From Candidatus Omnitrophota bacterium (GTDB taxonomy: Bacteria; Omnitrophota; Gorgyraeia; Zapsychrales; Zapsychraceae), in the NCBI GenBank assembly GCA_020632495.1, contig JACKFL010000005.1, forward strand, positions 1 to 64,000: 64,000 nt of DNA. Direction: 5' to 3'. This document shows, one piece after another, positions 30,536 to 38,985 of this stretch (positions are counted from its first letter, which is position 1; each line of letters starts with the position of its first letter). The notes beneath the pieces were generated by a model, which worked only from the letters and a program-made list of their open reading frames with translations, did no database searches and had not been told where the DNA came from. A program made the position numbers and the translations under genes.

Positions 30536-32643
30536 GCGGACGCCTTTCGGACCTGCGCCTGCACGGCGGTGATGGCCACGGTATTGATGATGTCCGGGAT
30601 GGTGCATCCCCGGCTGAGGTCATTCACCGGATGATTCAGTCCCTGCAGAACCGGTCCGACCGCGATGATACCGGCGGAGCGCTGGACCGCTTTGTATGTA
30701 TTGTTGCCGGTATTCAGGTCCGGGAAGATAAAGACGGTCGCCTTGCCGGCCACGTCGCTGCCCGGAAGTTTGGTCTGGGCGATCGACGGCTCGATCGCCG
30801 CGTCATATTGCAGGGGGCCTTCGATCTTCAGTCCCGGATATTCCTTCTTCGCGCGCTCGCGGGCCAGTTCCGTGGCCTCGCGCACCCTCTCCACATCCTC
30901 GCCCTGGCCGGAGTCGCCGGTGGAATAGGACAGCATCGCCACGACGGGTTCGATGCCGAAGTCCCTGGCGGTCTGCGCGGAACTGATCGCGATTTCCGCC
31001 AATTGGGACGCGTTCGGGTTGGCGTTGACCGCGCAGTCCCCGTACACCAGCACGCGGTCTTCGAAGCACATAAAAAATATACTGGAGACGATCGTCGATC
31101 CCGGCATGGTCTTGATAATTTCCAGGGCCGGTCGGATCGTCGAACGTGTGCTGTGGACGGCGCCGGAGACCATCGCATCGGCATGCCCTTTGTAGACCAT
31201 CATGGTCCCGTAGTAGCTGACGTCATGCATCCAGTCGGTGGCGATATCCATATTGATGTTCTTGTGTTTGCGCAATTCGTAGAAGGTCTGGATATAATCG
31301 TCGAGCAGCGCAGACGTATGCGGATTAACGATGTTGATATCATCGAGGTGGATTCCGAGCTGGGAGATCTTGTCGCGGATAATGCGCTCGTCGCCCAGCA
31401 GTGTCAGATCGACGATATCACGCTGGCGCAGATTTTCAGCGGCCCACAGAATGCGGTCCTCTTCACCTTCCGGCAGGACAATGTGCCGTTTGTTGCCGCG
31501 CGCCCGTTGAATGATCCGGTACTCGAACATACGCGGGGTTACGATCGCCGCCCGTGAGGTGACAATGTGACTCTGCAAGTCTTCCGCATCCACGTAATCT
31601 TCAAAAACCGACAAAGCGCTGGAGATCTTCCGTTTGTCGTGCGGACTGATTTTGGTGGGCATGTGATTCAGGGTGGTGGCCGTCTCAAAGGTATTGGTCG
31701 ACACGCTCAGGATCGGCACCATGCGCGGAAACCCCTTGAGCAGATCGTCGATGGCCGGTTCGGGTTTGAGACCGCCGGTGAGCAGCAGCCCGGAAATCTT
31801 CTCGGCGCTGCTCGAGCAGACCACGGCCAGGCTGGCCACAATGACGTCGGCACGATCGCCGGGAACAATTACCAGCGATCCGTGCTTGAAGCGGGACAGA
31901 AAATTGCGCAACTGCATGGCCGCCACCGTCATCCCGTTGACGTGACGATGCAACTGATCATGACCGTAAAGAATCTCGGCATTCATGAACTCCGCGACCG
32001 CGCCCACTGTCGGATACGTGAGAAAGGGCTGATCGGGAATGGTGTAAACACTTTGGCCTTTAAAGATCTCGGCGGCACCGATACCGCTGAGAACCTGTTC
32101 GCGGTTTTCCGGCGTCACCCGGTTGATGATCGTGGCGACGGTCTGGCACTTCTTTTCTTTCAAAGATTCCAGGGCGAGCTGTGTGGAATGAATCACCTCC
32201 TCGGTGGTCTTACCGAAAGCCCCGGCCACCAGCAGCACCGGACAACCGAGATGGTTACAAATCTCGGCGTTGATATCGAAGGCATAAGAGGCGGTGGAGC
32301 TGTTAAAATCGGTTCCCTCGCACAAAATAAACTCGTATCGTTCCCGGAGCCGGTCATACTTGTCGATGATGCATTCGATCGCCGCCTGCTCTTCGCCTCT
32401 CACCATCAATTCACCGAGTTTCTTCGCCGTTAATCCGTACATATCGTCGTGGTGGGCTTCCAGGCCGAAATAAGTCGCGATCAAATCGATATCCCGGTCG
32501 CGGCCGCCCTCCGGGATATCCACGACCGGGCGGAAAAATCCGACCCGGTTGGTTTTGCGCAGCAGCATATCCATCACCCCGAGGGTGATGACCGATTTGC
32601 CGCTGTTGTCTTCGGTGGAGGTAATATAGAGACTCCCCGACAT
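30532..32643 (-). CDS. pta: Phosphate acetyltransferase, long three-domain form
   Basis: The 703-aa protein has the Pta layout: an N-terminal BioD-like P-loop domain (about 1-210, MSGSLYITSTEDNSGKSVI), a DRTGG domain (about 215-330, GLLLTGGL) and the C-terminal phosphotransacetylase domain (about 370-700) with VLPEGEEDRILWAAE, MVSGAVHSTRSTIRPAL, VAMLSYSTGDSGQG, EGPLQYDAAI and FPDLNTGNNTYKAVQR. It converts acetyl-CoA and phosphate to acetyl phosphate. The start has a GAGGTG site. With ackA it makes ATP from the acetyl-CoA that PDH in this window provides. Confidence 0.97.
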   Translation of the reverse strand: MSGSLYITSTEDNSGKSVITLGVMDMLLRKTNRVGFFRPVVDIPEGGRDRDIDLIATYFGLEAHHDDMYGLTAKKLGELMVRGEEQAAIECIIDKYDRLRERYEFILCEGTDFNSSTASYAFDINAEICNHLGCPVLLVAGAFGKTTEEVIHSTQLALESLKEKKCQTVATIINRVTPENREQVLSGIGAAEIFKGQSVYTIPDQPFLTYPTVGAVAEFMNAEILYGHDQLHRHVNGMTVAAMQLRNFLSRFKHGSLVIVPGDRADVIVASLAVVCSSSAEKISGLLLTGGLKPEPAIDDLLKGFPRMVPILSVSTNTFETATTLNHMPTKISPHDKRKISSALSVFEDYVDAEDLQSHIVTSRAAIVTPRMFEYRIIQRARGNKRHIVLPEGEEDRILWAAENLRQRDIVDLTLLGDERIIRDKISQLGIHLDDINIVNPHTSALLDDYIQTFYELRKHKNINMDIATDWMHDVSYYGTMMVYKGHADAMVSGAVHSTRSTIRPALEIIKTMPGSTIVSSIFFMCFEDRVLVYGDCAVNANPNASQLAEIAISSAQTARDFGIEPVVAMLSYSTGDSGQGEDVERVREATELARERAKKEYPGLKIEGPLQYDAAIEPSIAQTKLPGSDVAGKATVFIFPDLNTGNNTYKAVQRSAGIIAVGPVLQGLNHPVNDLSRGCTIPDIINTVAITAVQAQVRKASA

Positions 32644-32765
32644 GGTACACCTCTTTTCTGATGAAACACTTCGCCGTCAATTTCCCGAGAGTCCGCGGGA
32701 AATGCATGGGCCATAATTGTTAAATGATCATGATGGTTGCGGTACGGATTCCGGCCAACGAGGAA

Positions 32766-33155
32766 TTAATTGGCCTCGAACGAACAGCTCATCATCCCTT
32801 TGACAAACTCCTCCAGATCGGCCTGGGTCTTCAGGATATCGCGATGAACATCGACATGGGCCTGCAGAATCTGTTGAAACGTGGGCTGCTTGGGTATCAC
32901 AGTAAAGTCGTATTCACGGGTATACTCCATGATCGTTTTAAGAGCTTGGTCGTCGGCGCCGAGGGCCTGGACTTTTTCACAGATACAATCGCAGGCCTGC
33001 TTCTGACGCTTATCGTCTGCCCGCATCTGCTGGTTGACCCGCTTGGAAAACTTGACGCAATTGGCTACGTATTTGTCTCTCATACTGGCCGCCTCTGTCG
33101 TGCCGGCCGCTTGAACTGCCGCTGCAATCAATCCGATGGTGATCAGTCGTTTCAT
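32766..33155 (-). CDS. Small secreted hypothetical protein
   Basis: This 129-aa protein begins MKRLITIGLIAAAVQAAGTT, a short signal peptide, and then a helical mature part with cysteines in ANCVKFSKRV, ACDCICEKVQ and MMSCSFEA, so two or more disulfides are possible in the periplasm. It starts behind a GGAGGAC site, 24 nt after a glutaredoxin-like gene. A hairpin TTTCCCG/CGGGAAA at about 32682-32703 lies in the gap before pta. No domain is recognised. Confidence 0.7.
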   Translation of the reverse strand: MKRLITIGLIAAAVQAAGTTEAASMRDKYVANCVKFSKRVNQQMRADDKRQKQACDCICEKVQALGADDQALKTIMEYTREYDFTVIPKQPTFQQILQAHVDVHRDILKTQADLEEFVKGMMSCSFEAN

Positions 33156-33178
33156 GGTTGTCCTCCGTGGCATACTGT

Positions 33179-33547
33179 TCATGTGACGTTCTCAAACCGT
33201 TCGTTGAGGAACGCGTTGATATCCTTTGATTCATACATCCAGCTCACCAGGCCGTCCTCTTCGATCCGCAGGCACGGGACCTGCCGTTTGCCGCCGCCCT
33301 CGATTAATTCACGGGCGGCATCCGGATCGTTGCGGGCATCGCGTAACGGGATGTTGATGTTCAACCGGTGAATGTTGCGCCGGACCTTGACGCAGAACGG
33401 ACACGTGCGGAATTCAAAGATCTGCATTTTCCGTGTCTGTTCATCAAGTTTGGCGCGTTCCTCATCGGTCCGCTGTATTGGTCGGGGGCGCGTCAGTCCG
33501 TCGACGAAAAGGATGATCGCTCCCAGAATTTTTCGTATAACATTCAT
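33179..33547 (-). CDS. Membrane-tethered glutaredoxin-like protein
   Basis: The 122-aa protein starts MNVIRKILGAIILFVDGLTR, a single hydrophobic N-terminal segment, followed by a linker and a glutaredoxin fold (about 42-118) with the active site FRTCPFCVKVRRNIHRLN (CPFC) and the cis-Pro loop KRQVPCLRIEEDG, and YESKDINAFL at the end. Glutaredoxins reduce disulfides with glutathione. The N-terminal helix probably anchors it on the membrane. Start 33547 has an AAGGAC site; the earlier start at 33604 does not. Same strand and close to radC and the lipoprotein gene. Confidence 0.88.
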   Translation of the reverse strand: MNVIRKILGAIILFVDGLTRPRPIQRTDEERAKLDEQTRKMQIFEFRTCPFCVKVRRNIHRLNINIPLRDARNDPDAARELIEGGGKRQVPCLRIEEDGLVSWMYESKDINAFLNERFENVT

Positions 33548-33579
33548 TGTTCGGGTCCTTGTGCCGCTGTTGACATTAA

Positions 33580-34203
33580 TTACTCCTTGACCAGCTGCAG
33601 GCAATCAAAGTAAACCTGTCCCTCTCCGGGATTCTTCGGCTCGTACTGATAGGACCAGATGGGAAAATCTATGACCTTGTTGACCGTGATGTTTTGCGGT
33701 TGCCAGTCCGTGCGTGATACCAAGCTGCTGAACGGAATATAGATTTCTCTCCAGCCGCTAAAATTGTCGTCTATCAAAAAACGATGGAGTTCGCCGTCAT
33801 TGTCTTTAACGTCAAAGGCAATCGGTCCGCGCCGCGATCCGTAAACCTGCACGCTGAACCCGCTGTATGCGTTCCAGTCGATTTTCTCCGGATGGGGTCC
33901 GTCCCAGAGGGCGCCCGGCGCATCCAGCCGGTATCCCCGCGCACAGTACATATAGCCGCCTTGCAATAGATTATATTTGATCCGCAGCGATTTGGCCCCG
34001 CATTTTTTCGCGCCCAAATATCCGGCGACCTCGATACGGGTACCGCTGGATGAACCGAAATCGACTTGCCGGCTGCCGAGCGGCCGGTCGTAAGAATCGA
34101 TCAACAGGCTCTTGCTGTATTTCTCGCCGGATTGTTGCCCACAAGCCGCCAATATTACCGTCAGGGCCATCCCGGCCAACAGCCGCATTCCGCTACGTGT
34201 CAT
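33580..34203 (-). CDS. Lipoprotein with probable carbohydrate-binding-like beta-sandwich
   Basis: The 207-aa protein has a lipoprotein signal peptide (MTRSGMRLLAGMALTVILAA then the lipobox Cys at about position 21). The mature domain has beta-strand patterns such as YSGFSVQVYGSRRGPIAFDV, LHRFLIDDNFSGWREIYIPF and a C-terminal GQVYFDCLQLV, resembling the CBM11/CIA30-type beta sandwich that binds sugars. No catalytic residues are evident. It starts behind GGGAGG. Ligand and role unknown; a surface or periplasmic binding protein is the most I can say. Confidence 0.7.
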   Translation of the reverse strand: MTRSGMRLLAGMALTVILAACGQQSGEKYSKSLLIDSYDRPLGSRQVDFGSSSGTRIEVAGYLGAKKCGAKSLRIKYNLLQGGYMYCARGYRLDAPGALWDGPHPEKIDWNAYSGFSVQVYGSRRGPIAFDVKDNDGELHRFLIDDNFSGWREIYIPFSSLVSRTDWQPQNITVNKVIDFPIWSYQYEPKNPGEGQVYFDCLQLVKE

Positions 34204-34258
34204 GACTTTCCCTCCCTTGCGGTTAATCTTTAAATTGTTATCATATCACCTTTTACGG

Positions 34259-34963
34259 CTACGTCAAATATCCCTCATCGGCGAAACTGAAATAGGTGTT
34301 ATCGCCGATAATCACGTGATCAAGGACCTTAATCTGCATAATCCGGCCCGCCTCCGCCAACCGCCGGGTGAATTCCCGGTCTTCCCGGCTGGGCGCGGTG
34401 TCCCCGGAGGGATGATTATGCGCACAGATGACCGAAACTGCATGTAATTGCAAGGCTTTATGGAATATTTCCCGAACAATCGGGGTGGTGTAGTTGACGG
34501 TCCCGCGGGCCTCATCCACCATCTGCAATACATGATGAGAAGCGTTCAGATAGATCGTCTTAAAGATTTCCTTGGGCAGGTCCCGCATCTGGGGCATCAG
34601 GACCGCCACCGCGTCGGCGGAGGACCGGATCTTGGCGCCCCGGACGCGTCGCTCATCTTCACGGAAACGGCGGCCGATCTCGAGCGCCGCCCGGATTTGC
34701 GCGGTCTTGGCCGGTCCCAAACCGTGGAACCGCTGCCATTCCCCCGACTCACTGTCTCCCATCCGGCGGAATGTCTTGAACGCGGCAAGGATCTCCCGGG
34801 CCAGGTCAACCGCGTTGCGGCCGCGTACGCCGCTGCCGATCAGGATGGCCAGCAGTTCGGAGTTGCTCAAAGCCCGCTCCCCGTAGCGGACCAATTTCTC
34901 CCGGGGACGGTCTTCGCGCGGCCACTGATCGATGGCCGTGGAGTACCTACCTTCTTTCTTCAT
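34259..34963 (-). CDS. radC: RadC family JAB/MPN domain protein
   Basis: The 234-aa protein has an N-terminal helix-hairpin-helix region (about 30-90, FHGLGPAKTAQIRAALEIGR) and the C-terminal MPN+ metal-binding motif ICAHNHPSGDTAPSRED, where His, His and Asp bind zinc. RadC proteins were once linked to recombination repair; that role is disputed, and the MPN fold suggests a metal-dependent hydrolase. It starts MKKEGRYSTAIDQWPREDRP behind AAAGGAT. Confidence 0.95.
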   Translation of the reverse strand: MKKEGRYSTAIDQWPREDRPREKLVRYGERALSNSELLAILIGSGVRGRNAVDLAREILAAFKTFRRMGDSESGEWQRFHGLGPAKTAQIRAALEIGRRFREDERRVRGAKIRSSADAVAVLMPQMRDLPKEIFKTIYLNASHHVLQMVDEARGTVNYTTPIVREIFHKALQLHAVSVICAHNHPSGDTAPSREDREFTRRLAEAGRIMQIKVLDHVIIGDNTYFSFADEGYLT

Positions 34964-35102
34964 TCGGAATCCTTTCCTGGGAGGGAATCACGGCGGGGGG
35001 ATTTGTATTGTACTAAAGCAACGGCCGTAGTGCAAATTTTCGCGTCCACAGGATTTATGCTATAGTGAGGCTTCGCGATAACCGCCAAACAGGAGGAATG
35101 AC

Positions 35103-35543
35103 ATGCAGTACCTGCATACAATGGTCCGCATTGCCGATATTGAAGACTCACTTGCCTTTTACTGCGGAAAACTCGGCCTCATCGAGACCCGGCGTTACGA
35201 ATCTGAAAGAGGACGTTTCACGCTGATCTTTCTCGCCGCGCCGGGGGATCTCGATCGCGCCAAGCAGGACAAGGCGCCGTTGCTGGAACTGACCTATAAC
35301 TGGGAACCGGAAGTCTACGGCGGCGGGCGGAACTTCGGCCACCTGGCCTATGGCGTGGAAAATATTTACGATACCTGTCAGAAACTGCAAGACGCGGGGG
35401 TGACCATCAATCGGCCGCCGCGCGACGGGCACATGGCCTTCATCAAATCTCCCGACGGCATTTCGATAGAGTTGCTGCAACAGGGTGATGCCCTTCCGCC
35501 GCAGGAACCGTGGGCTTCCATGGGAAATACCGGAAGCTGGTAG
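35103..35543 (+). CDS. gloA: Lactoylglutathione lyase (glyoxalase I) family protein
   Basis: The 146-aa protein is a vicinal-oxygen-chelate enzyme with paired beta-alpha-beta-beta-beta modules: YLHTMVRIADIEDSLAFYCG (metal His), LELTYNWEPE (Glu), FGHLAYGVENIYDTCQKL (His) and SPDGISIELLQQ (Glu). These four residues and the length fit GloA, which isomerises the methylglyoxal-glutathione adduct to lactoylglutathione. An AGGAGGAATGAC site precedes the ATG. A -10 TATAGT lies at 35061-35066, so this gene has a normal leader. A GST and a glutaredoxin-like protein elsewhere in the window suggest the cell uses a glutathione-like thiol. Confidence 0.92.
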   Translation: MQYLHTMVRIADIEDSLAFYCGKLGLIETRRYESERGRFTLIFLAAPGDLDRAKQDKAPLLELTYNWEPEVYGGGRNFGHLAYGVENIYDTCQKLQDAGVTINRPPRDGHMAFIKSPDGISIELLQQGDALPPQEPWASMGNTGSW

Positions 35544-35553
35544 GATGACGGTC

Positions 35554-36636
35554 TCACTTGCGCTCCAGTGACCGGAACAGACTATAGTAGCGGTCATCTG
35601 CCGACATGTCGGCGATGCGGACGACGCCTTTCTTGAGCAGCGTGGCATTAATGAATTGACTGAGCCGCACCGGATAAAAATCGTAATGCCCGTCGTCCGG
35701 GGCTTCAAAATTCTCCAACTTTTTCAGTTGATCCAGCGTATACCCGGTATCCACGAAAACATAAGCCTCCCAATCCCCCTCACCGACAGGCGGCTCCAGG
35801 AACTCCAGACGGACGTCCGCGAAACGGCTACCCTGCCGCAAGACCTCTTTGAGAACCTCCCGCGGCTTTGATTTATTGTCCGCGGTCGTGCCGGGGATTT
35901 CCCGGATCCCGAGCAGCCTGACCCGGCGGTCATTGTCCAACAGGATGGTGTCGCCGCTGATGACCGAGCGGACCCGGTAAATCTCACTGTGCAAAACCTC
36001 GCGCCCGTTTTCAAATGGCATCTCCCAGACCAGACTCCCGTCGGGATCCCAGCGCCGGTGCAAGCCGTTCCGGCGACCGTTGCTGAAATAGTCCTCGAGC
36101 CTCGGGGTACCGTCCGGATAGTAGCAATTATAAACACCGCTGCGGTGATGATGCTCATACGTGGCGGTACAGTTGATGTTGCCGTTGGCGTAGTAATCCT
36201 CCTGCCTCCCGGACAGCTGTCCCATGTCAAAATTCTGTATACGGTTCAAACGGCCGTCTCGATAACTCCTGAATTCACCATGCTTGAGACCGTCGCGGTA
36301 TGTGCCCTCCAGCGCGATACGGTTTAGATGATCATATCCGCGGATGGGACCTTCAAACTTGCCCTCCTCACAGGTCCCCTGCAGAGCTATGTCGGCGCGG
36401 ATCAGGAAATCCGCGCAATCTCCGGTGACCAGCTCGCCCGTTGGGGCATAGTGCAGACTGAATTCTCCATGATTACCGTAACGCATAAACCTCCGGACCA
36501 ATAATTTACGGTCCTTGTCATAAAGACGGACCACTTCCCGCATACGCGGGCGCATCTGCCATTGGAGATAAAATGCGTAACTGCCCGTAATCACAATGAC
36601 AATGGCAATACGCAACACCAGTCGTTTGACATTCAT
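35554..36636 (-). CDS. Membrane-anchored MORN-repeat protein with C-terminal SNase-like domain
   Basis: The 360-aa protein has one N-terminal membrane helix (about 5-27), then about seven MORN/YwqK-type repeats (residues 60-215: YAPTGELVTGD, YRDGLKHGEFRSYRDG, YANGNINCTATYEHHH, YYPDGTPRLEDYFSNGRRNG). The C-terminal 140 residues (about 220-360) have YRVRSVISGDTILLDNDRRV, RLLGIREIPG and DWEAYVFVDTGY, like the staphylococcal nuclease fold. The catalytic Arg/Glu pair of SNase is not obvious (an Arg is in RLLGI), so it may not be an active nuclease. It is the last gene of a leftward group with yaaA. The combination seems rare. Confidence 0.75.
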   Translation of the reverse strand: MNVKRLVLRIAIVIVITGSYAFYLQWQMRPRMREVVRLYDKDRKLLVRRFMRYGNHGEFSLHYAPTGELVTGDCADFLIRADIALQGTCEEGKFEGPIRGYDHLNRIALEGTYRDGLKHGEFRSYRDGRLNRIQNFDMGQLSGRQEDYYANGNINCTATYEHHHRSGVYNCYYPDGTPRLEDYFSNGRRNGLHRRWDPDGSLVWEMPFENGREVLHSEIYRVRSVISGDTILLDNDRRVRLLGIREIPGTTADNKSKPREVLKEVLRQGSRFADVRLEFLEPPVGEGDWEAYVFVDTGYTLDQLKKLENFEAPDDGHYDFYPVRLSQFINATLLKKGVVRIADMSADDRYYSLFRSLERK

Positions 36637-36656
36637 AAGCTGGCAAGCGGGGGGAT

Positions 36657-37346
36657 TTATAATTTCTTGACGAAATGACCGTCGACAAAACGGAAACCGT
36701 CTTCACGGAATTTGTGAAACCCGGACGGGTCGGTGATCTGTTGCTCAGCCAGGAACCGGATAAAGCGGCCTTTAATATGTTTGCCGCTGTGTCCCGCCGG
36801 TTTGGGTTTCCCGTCCTTAATAAAGAGAAATTCCGGGGCGCATCCCGACGCATAAGTCACCGCCTTGCGGTGCGCTTTCGGAAGCAGATCGATCACATAC
36901 ATTTTCTCCAGTTCGGCGACGGTCAGGACGGACCAGAGCTTATCGGCGCCCAGCTTATCGATTTTCAATTTGTAGTCGGGGATCAACTGGTCCGGACGGA
37001 CCAGGCCGAAGACGGCGGAGACGATGCGGACGTACCGGTTAAGAAAGTCCTGCTCACTCTTCTTCAGGCTCGGATAATCCAGCGCGGTGTAGACCACTCC
37101 GGAATAACGCTCGATCGCAGGCAGGGTAGGGGCGGTGCGGATTTCACGGTTGGCGGCTACCGCCTGCGCGAGGACCTTGCCTTTCACCCCGAGGAGTTTT
37201 TCCCATTCCGCGGATTTAACTTTGGCCAGCCGCGTGAGCATTTCCTCGGACCCGTCCGGCCAATCTTTCAGCGGCGGATGGTCTCCCCCCGGCTGCTTGC
37301 CTTCAGAGGGTGGAATCAAAATGCGGACCTTAGCGGCCGCCATCAT
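36657..37346 (-). CDS. yaaA: YaaA family (UPF0246) peroxide stress protein
   Basis: The 229-aa protein has the YaaA signatures: ILIPPSEGKQPGGD at the N-terminus, RYSGVVYTALDYPSL, VSAVFGLVRPDQLIPDYKLK and the C-terminal NHIKGRF-like GKHIKGRFIRFLAEQQI. E. coli YaaA lowers intracellular iron under peroxide stress and binds DNA. It overlaps the upstream gene in an ATGATG arrangement. Confidence 0.92.
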   Translation of the reverse strand: MMAAAKVRILIPPSEGKQPGGDHPPLKDWPDGSEEMLTRLAKVKSAEWEKLLGVKGKVLAQAVAANREIRTAPTLPAIERYSGVVYTALDYPSLKKSEQDFLNRYVRIVSAVFGLVRPDQLIPDYKLKIDKLGADKLWSVLTVAELEKMYVIDLLPKAHRKAVTYASGCAPEFLFIKDGKPKPAGHSGKHIKGRFIRFLAEQQITDPSGFHKFREDGFRFVDGHFVKKL

Positions 37347-37837
37347 TCAGCCTCACGAAACTCTTCGATCCTTCGCAATTCGCTGATGACATTATGCCCG
37401 GCAAAGAAAACCTCGGTAAGGCCGTGTGTCTTGTCACCCAGCTTGGTTTCACTGGCTTCCCCGGTCAAGATACCGCGGCGGTACGTCAACACATAAAACA
37501 GGACCTGCCCGTCCTCCGGAAGCTTGCCCACGTGCGCCTCCTGAAAATGACGGTGGTGTCCTTCGACCACTTTCAGAAACTCCTCCGCCGCCTTATGCAC
37601 CTCAGCTTCCCCCCCCGCCCCGATCAGGCCGCCGCCATTTTCATAATAGAGGCTGACCGTGCCGTCGGCCAGCACGATCAGGGTCACGACCCCATCAGGA
37701 TGGCCGATTTCCATGAGAATACCGTAAACGTGCTTAAGGTCCTTGGAAGGATGAACTCCGATATCCTCAGGCTCCAGGTTCAGGGCCTGATTGCGCATTT
37801 TATAGAATATTTCAGTAGGTGTCAGATTCTCGTCCAT
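37343..37837 (-). CDS. Hypothetical protein upstream of yaaA
   Basis: The 164-aa soluble protein begins MDENLTPTEIFYKMRNQALN and has a mixed alpha/beta middle with YGILMEIGHPDGVVTLIVLADGT-like strands and LPEDGQVLFYVLTYRRGI. No signal peptide, membrane segment or recognised domain. It overlaps yaaA and starts 3 nt after the upstream membrane gene, so the three genes are cotranscribed. Confidence 0.75.
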   Translation of the reverse strand: MDENLTPTEIFYKMRNQALNLEPEDIGVHPSKDLKHVYGILMEIGHPDGVVTLIVLADGTVSLYYENGGGLIGAGGEAEVHKAAEEFLKVVEGHHRHFQEAHVGKLPEDGQVLFYVLTYRRGILTGEASETKLGDKTHGLTEVFFAGHNVISELRRIEEFREAE

Positions 37838-37840
37838 AAC

Positions 37841-38233
37841 TTATATGAGTATATAGCGCATGGCGGTAATGCAAAAGGCAAATATGTAAGCATTCCATAC
37901 GTTCTCGAAAAGATAATACGCCTCGCGTACGGAAGGCCGGCGATGGTGAAGCCAGTTGATGGACCTGCCGACCACAAAGGGCGTCAGGAATAAATTCAGG
38001 AAATTCAGAGCCCGGCTTTGGATGATCGGGTACTTTAGAATCAAAAGCGTAAGCGAACCCACGCAAACGCCAAGCAGGACGCAAAACAGAAAAATCAGCA
38101 TTTCCCGCCGCTCGGTTTTCAGCCGCCGTTCTTCCCCTTTTGGAAAATATATCCATTCGAACGGTAATTGACAGAAGATCTGGAAACTGACTACCCCCAA
38201 AAATTGAAATAGAATGGCTGTGACCTGGGACAT
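37841..38233 (-). CDS. Small membrane protein
   Basis: The 130-aa protein has three or four hydrophobic helices (about 4-24, 45-63, 72-90 and 108-126), charged loops between the first two (PKGEERRLKTERRE) and a basic loop HHRRPSVREA. It is unrecognised. It heads the yaaA group. A TAAAAT sequence ends 9 nt before the ATG with no Shine-Dalgarno. Confidence 0.65.
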   Translation of the reverse strand: MSQVTAILFQFLGVVSFQIFCQLPFEWIYFPKGEERRLKTERREMLIFLFCVLLGVCVGSLTLLILKYPIIQSRALNFLNLFLTPFVVGRSINWLHHRRPSVREAYYLFENVWNAYIFAFCITAMRYILI

Positions 38234-38287
38234 AATGAAGATATTTTATCAACAAAATAGGCCTTTGAACATGATAACCTCCGGGAA

Positions 38288-38324
38288 ACAAAAAGGGACG
38301 GGCGTGATGTTCACCCGTCCCTTT
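38288..38324 (-). terminator. Terminator downstream of the Spy/CpxP-like gene
   Basis: An 11-bp stem (AAAGGGACGGG at 38292-38302 with CCCGTCCCTTT at 38314-38324) is followed on the minus strand by TTTTTGTTT. It ends the envelope-stress group. Confidence 0.85.
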
Positions 38325-38350
38325 CGTTTCAGTTTTATCCTGCCGGACAA

Positions 38351-38905
38351 CTATCTGTCTTCAGGAGGCATATCGAATTCCGGATCGGAGCGCGGCCCTC
38401 CGAATCCCTTCGGGTGGTCGCCGTGTGATCCTTTATCACGCCAGGACCCGCGCCGCTGCTTAAATTCCTCTTTCTTTTCCATGAAAGCTTTGTACTGTTC
38501 CGGTGTCAGAATCTCCCGGACGTACATGATGTCCTCCAGGCGCTGATCCGCACTTTCATTCATCAACTTCTTGATGTCCTCATGCAAACCTTTAACGCGC
38601 TGGCGGTCGAAATCAGGTTTCTGCAGTTCCTCGCGGAGTGCGCGGCGTTTGTTCCGCATGTTCTCGCGAAAGTCCTGGCGCTTCTCCATCTTGGCGTCAC
38701 GGTGCGCCTTCAGCTTTTCTTGCTGTTCCTGACTCAGCCCAAGCTCGGCATGCATCTGCTCAATCTTTTCTTCCATGCGGGCCTTGAAACGGGCCCGGCG
38801 GTCCTCGCGGGCCGTGTCATCCTGAGCCACCGCCGGTACCGTGTGAATCAGTATGAGCGCTCCTGCCAGCGCCCATATCCATTGGTTTTTGTGTTTCCTG
38901 TTCAT
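38351..38905 (-). CDS. Spy/CpxP-like periplasmic protein (LTXXQ family)
   Basis: The 184-aa protein has a signal peptide (about 1-27) and a highly charged helical mature region with two LTXXQ-like motifs, LGLSQEQQEKLKAHR and ILTPEQYKAFMEK, as in Spy, CpxP and ZraP. These small chaperones hold unfolded envelope proteins or sense metals. The tail is Gly/Pro/Asp/His-rich (SHGDHPKGFGGPRSDPE) and could bind metal. It has its own ECF-type promoter, GGAACTT-N15-GTCTAA, matching the one upstream of the sigma operon, so it is probably a direct target of that sigma factor. Confidence 0.9.
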   Translation of the reverse strand: MNRKHKNQWIWALAGALILIHTVPAVAQDDTAREDRRARFKARMEEKIEQMHAELGLSQEQQEKLKAHRDAKMEKRQDFRENMRNKRRALREELQKPDFDRQRVKGLHEDIKKLMNESADQRLEDIMYVREILTPEQYKAFMEKKEEFKQRRGSWRDKGSHGDHPKGFGGPRSDPEFDMPPEDR

Positions 38906-38956
38906 GATTGGTCTCCTTGGACTCCTGATTATTGAAATCTCCCTGCCATCCGAAAC

Positions 38957-38984
38957 TTAGACAACGCGGCCTTAGGAAAGTTCC
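38957..38984 (-). promoter_or_regulatory. ECF-type promoter GGAACTT-N15-GTCTAA for the Spy-like gene
   Basis: GGAACTT (38978-38984) and GTCTAA (38957-38962) on the minus strand match the E-sigma-E-type ECF consensus. The -35 box is just past the anti-sigma stop. The identical boxes precede the operon at 40771-40799. Confidence 0.85.
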
Positions 38985-38985
38985 C

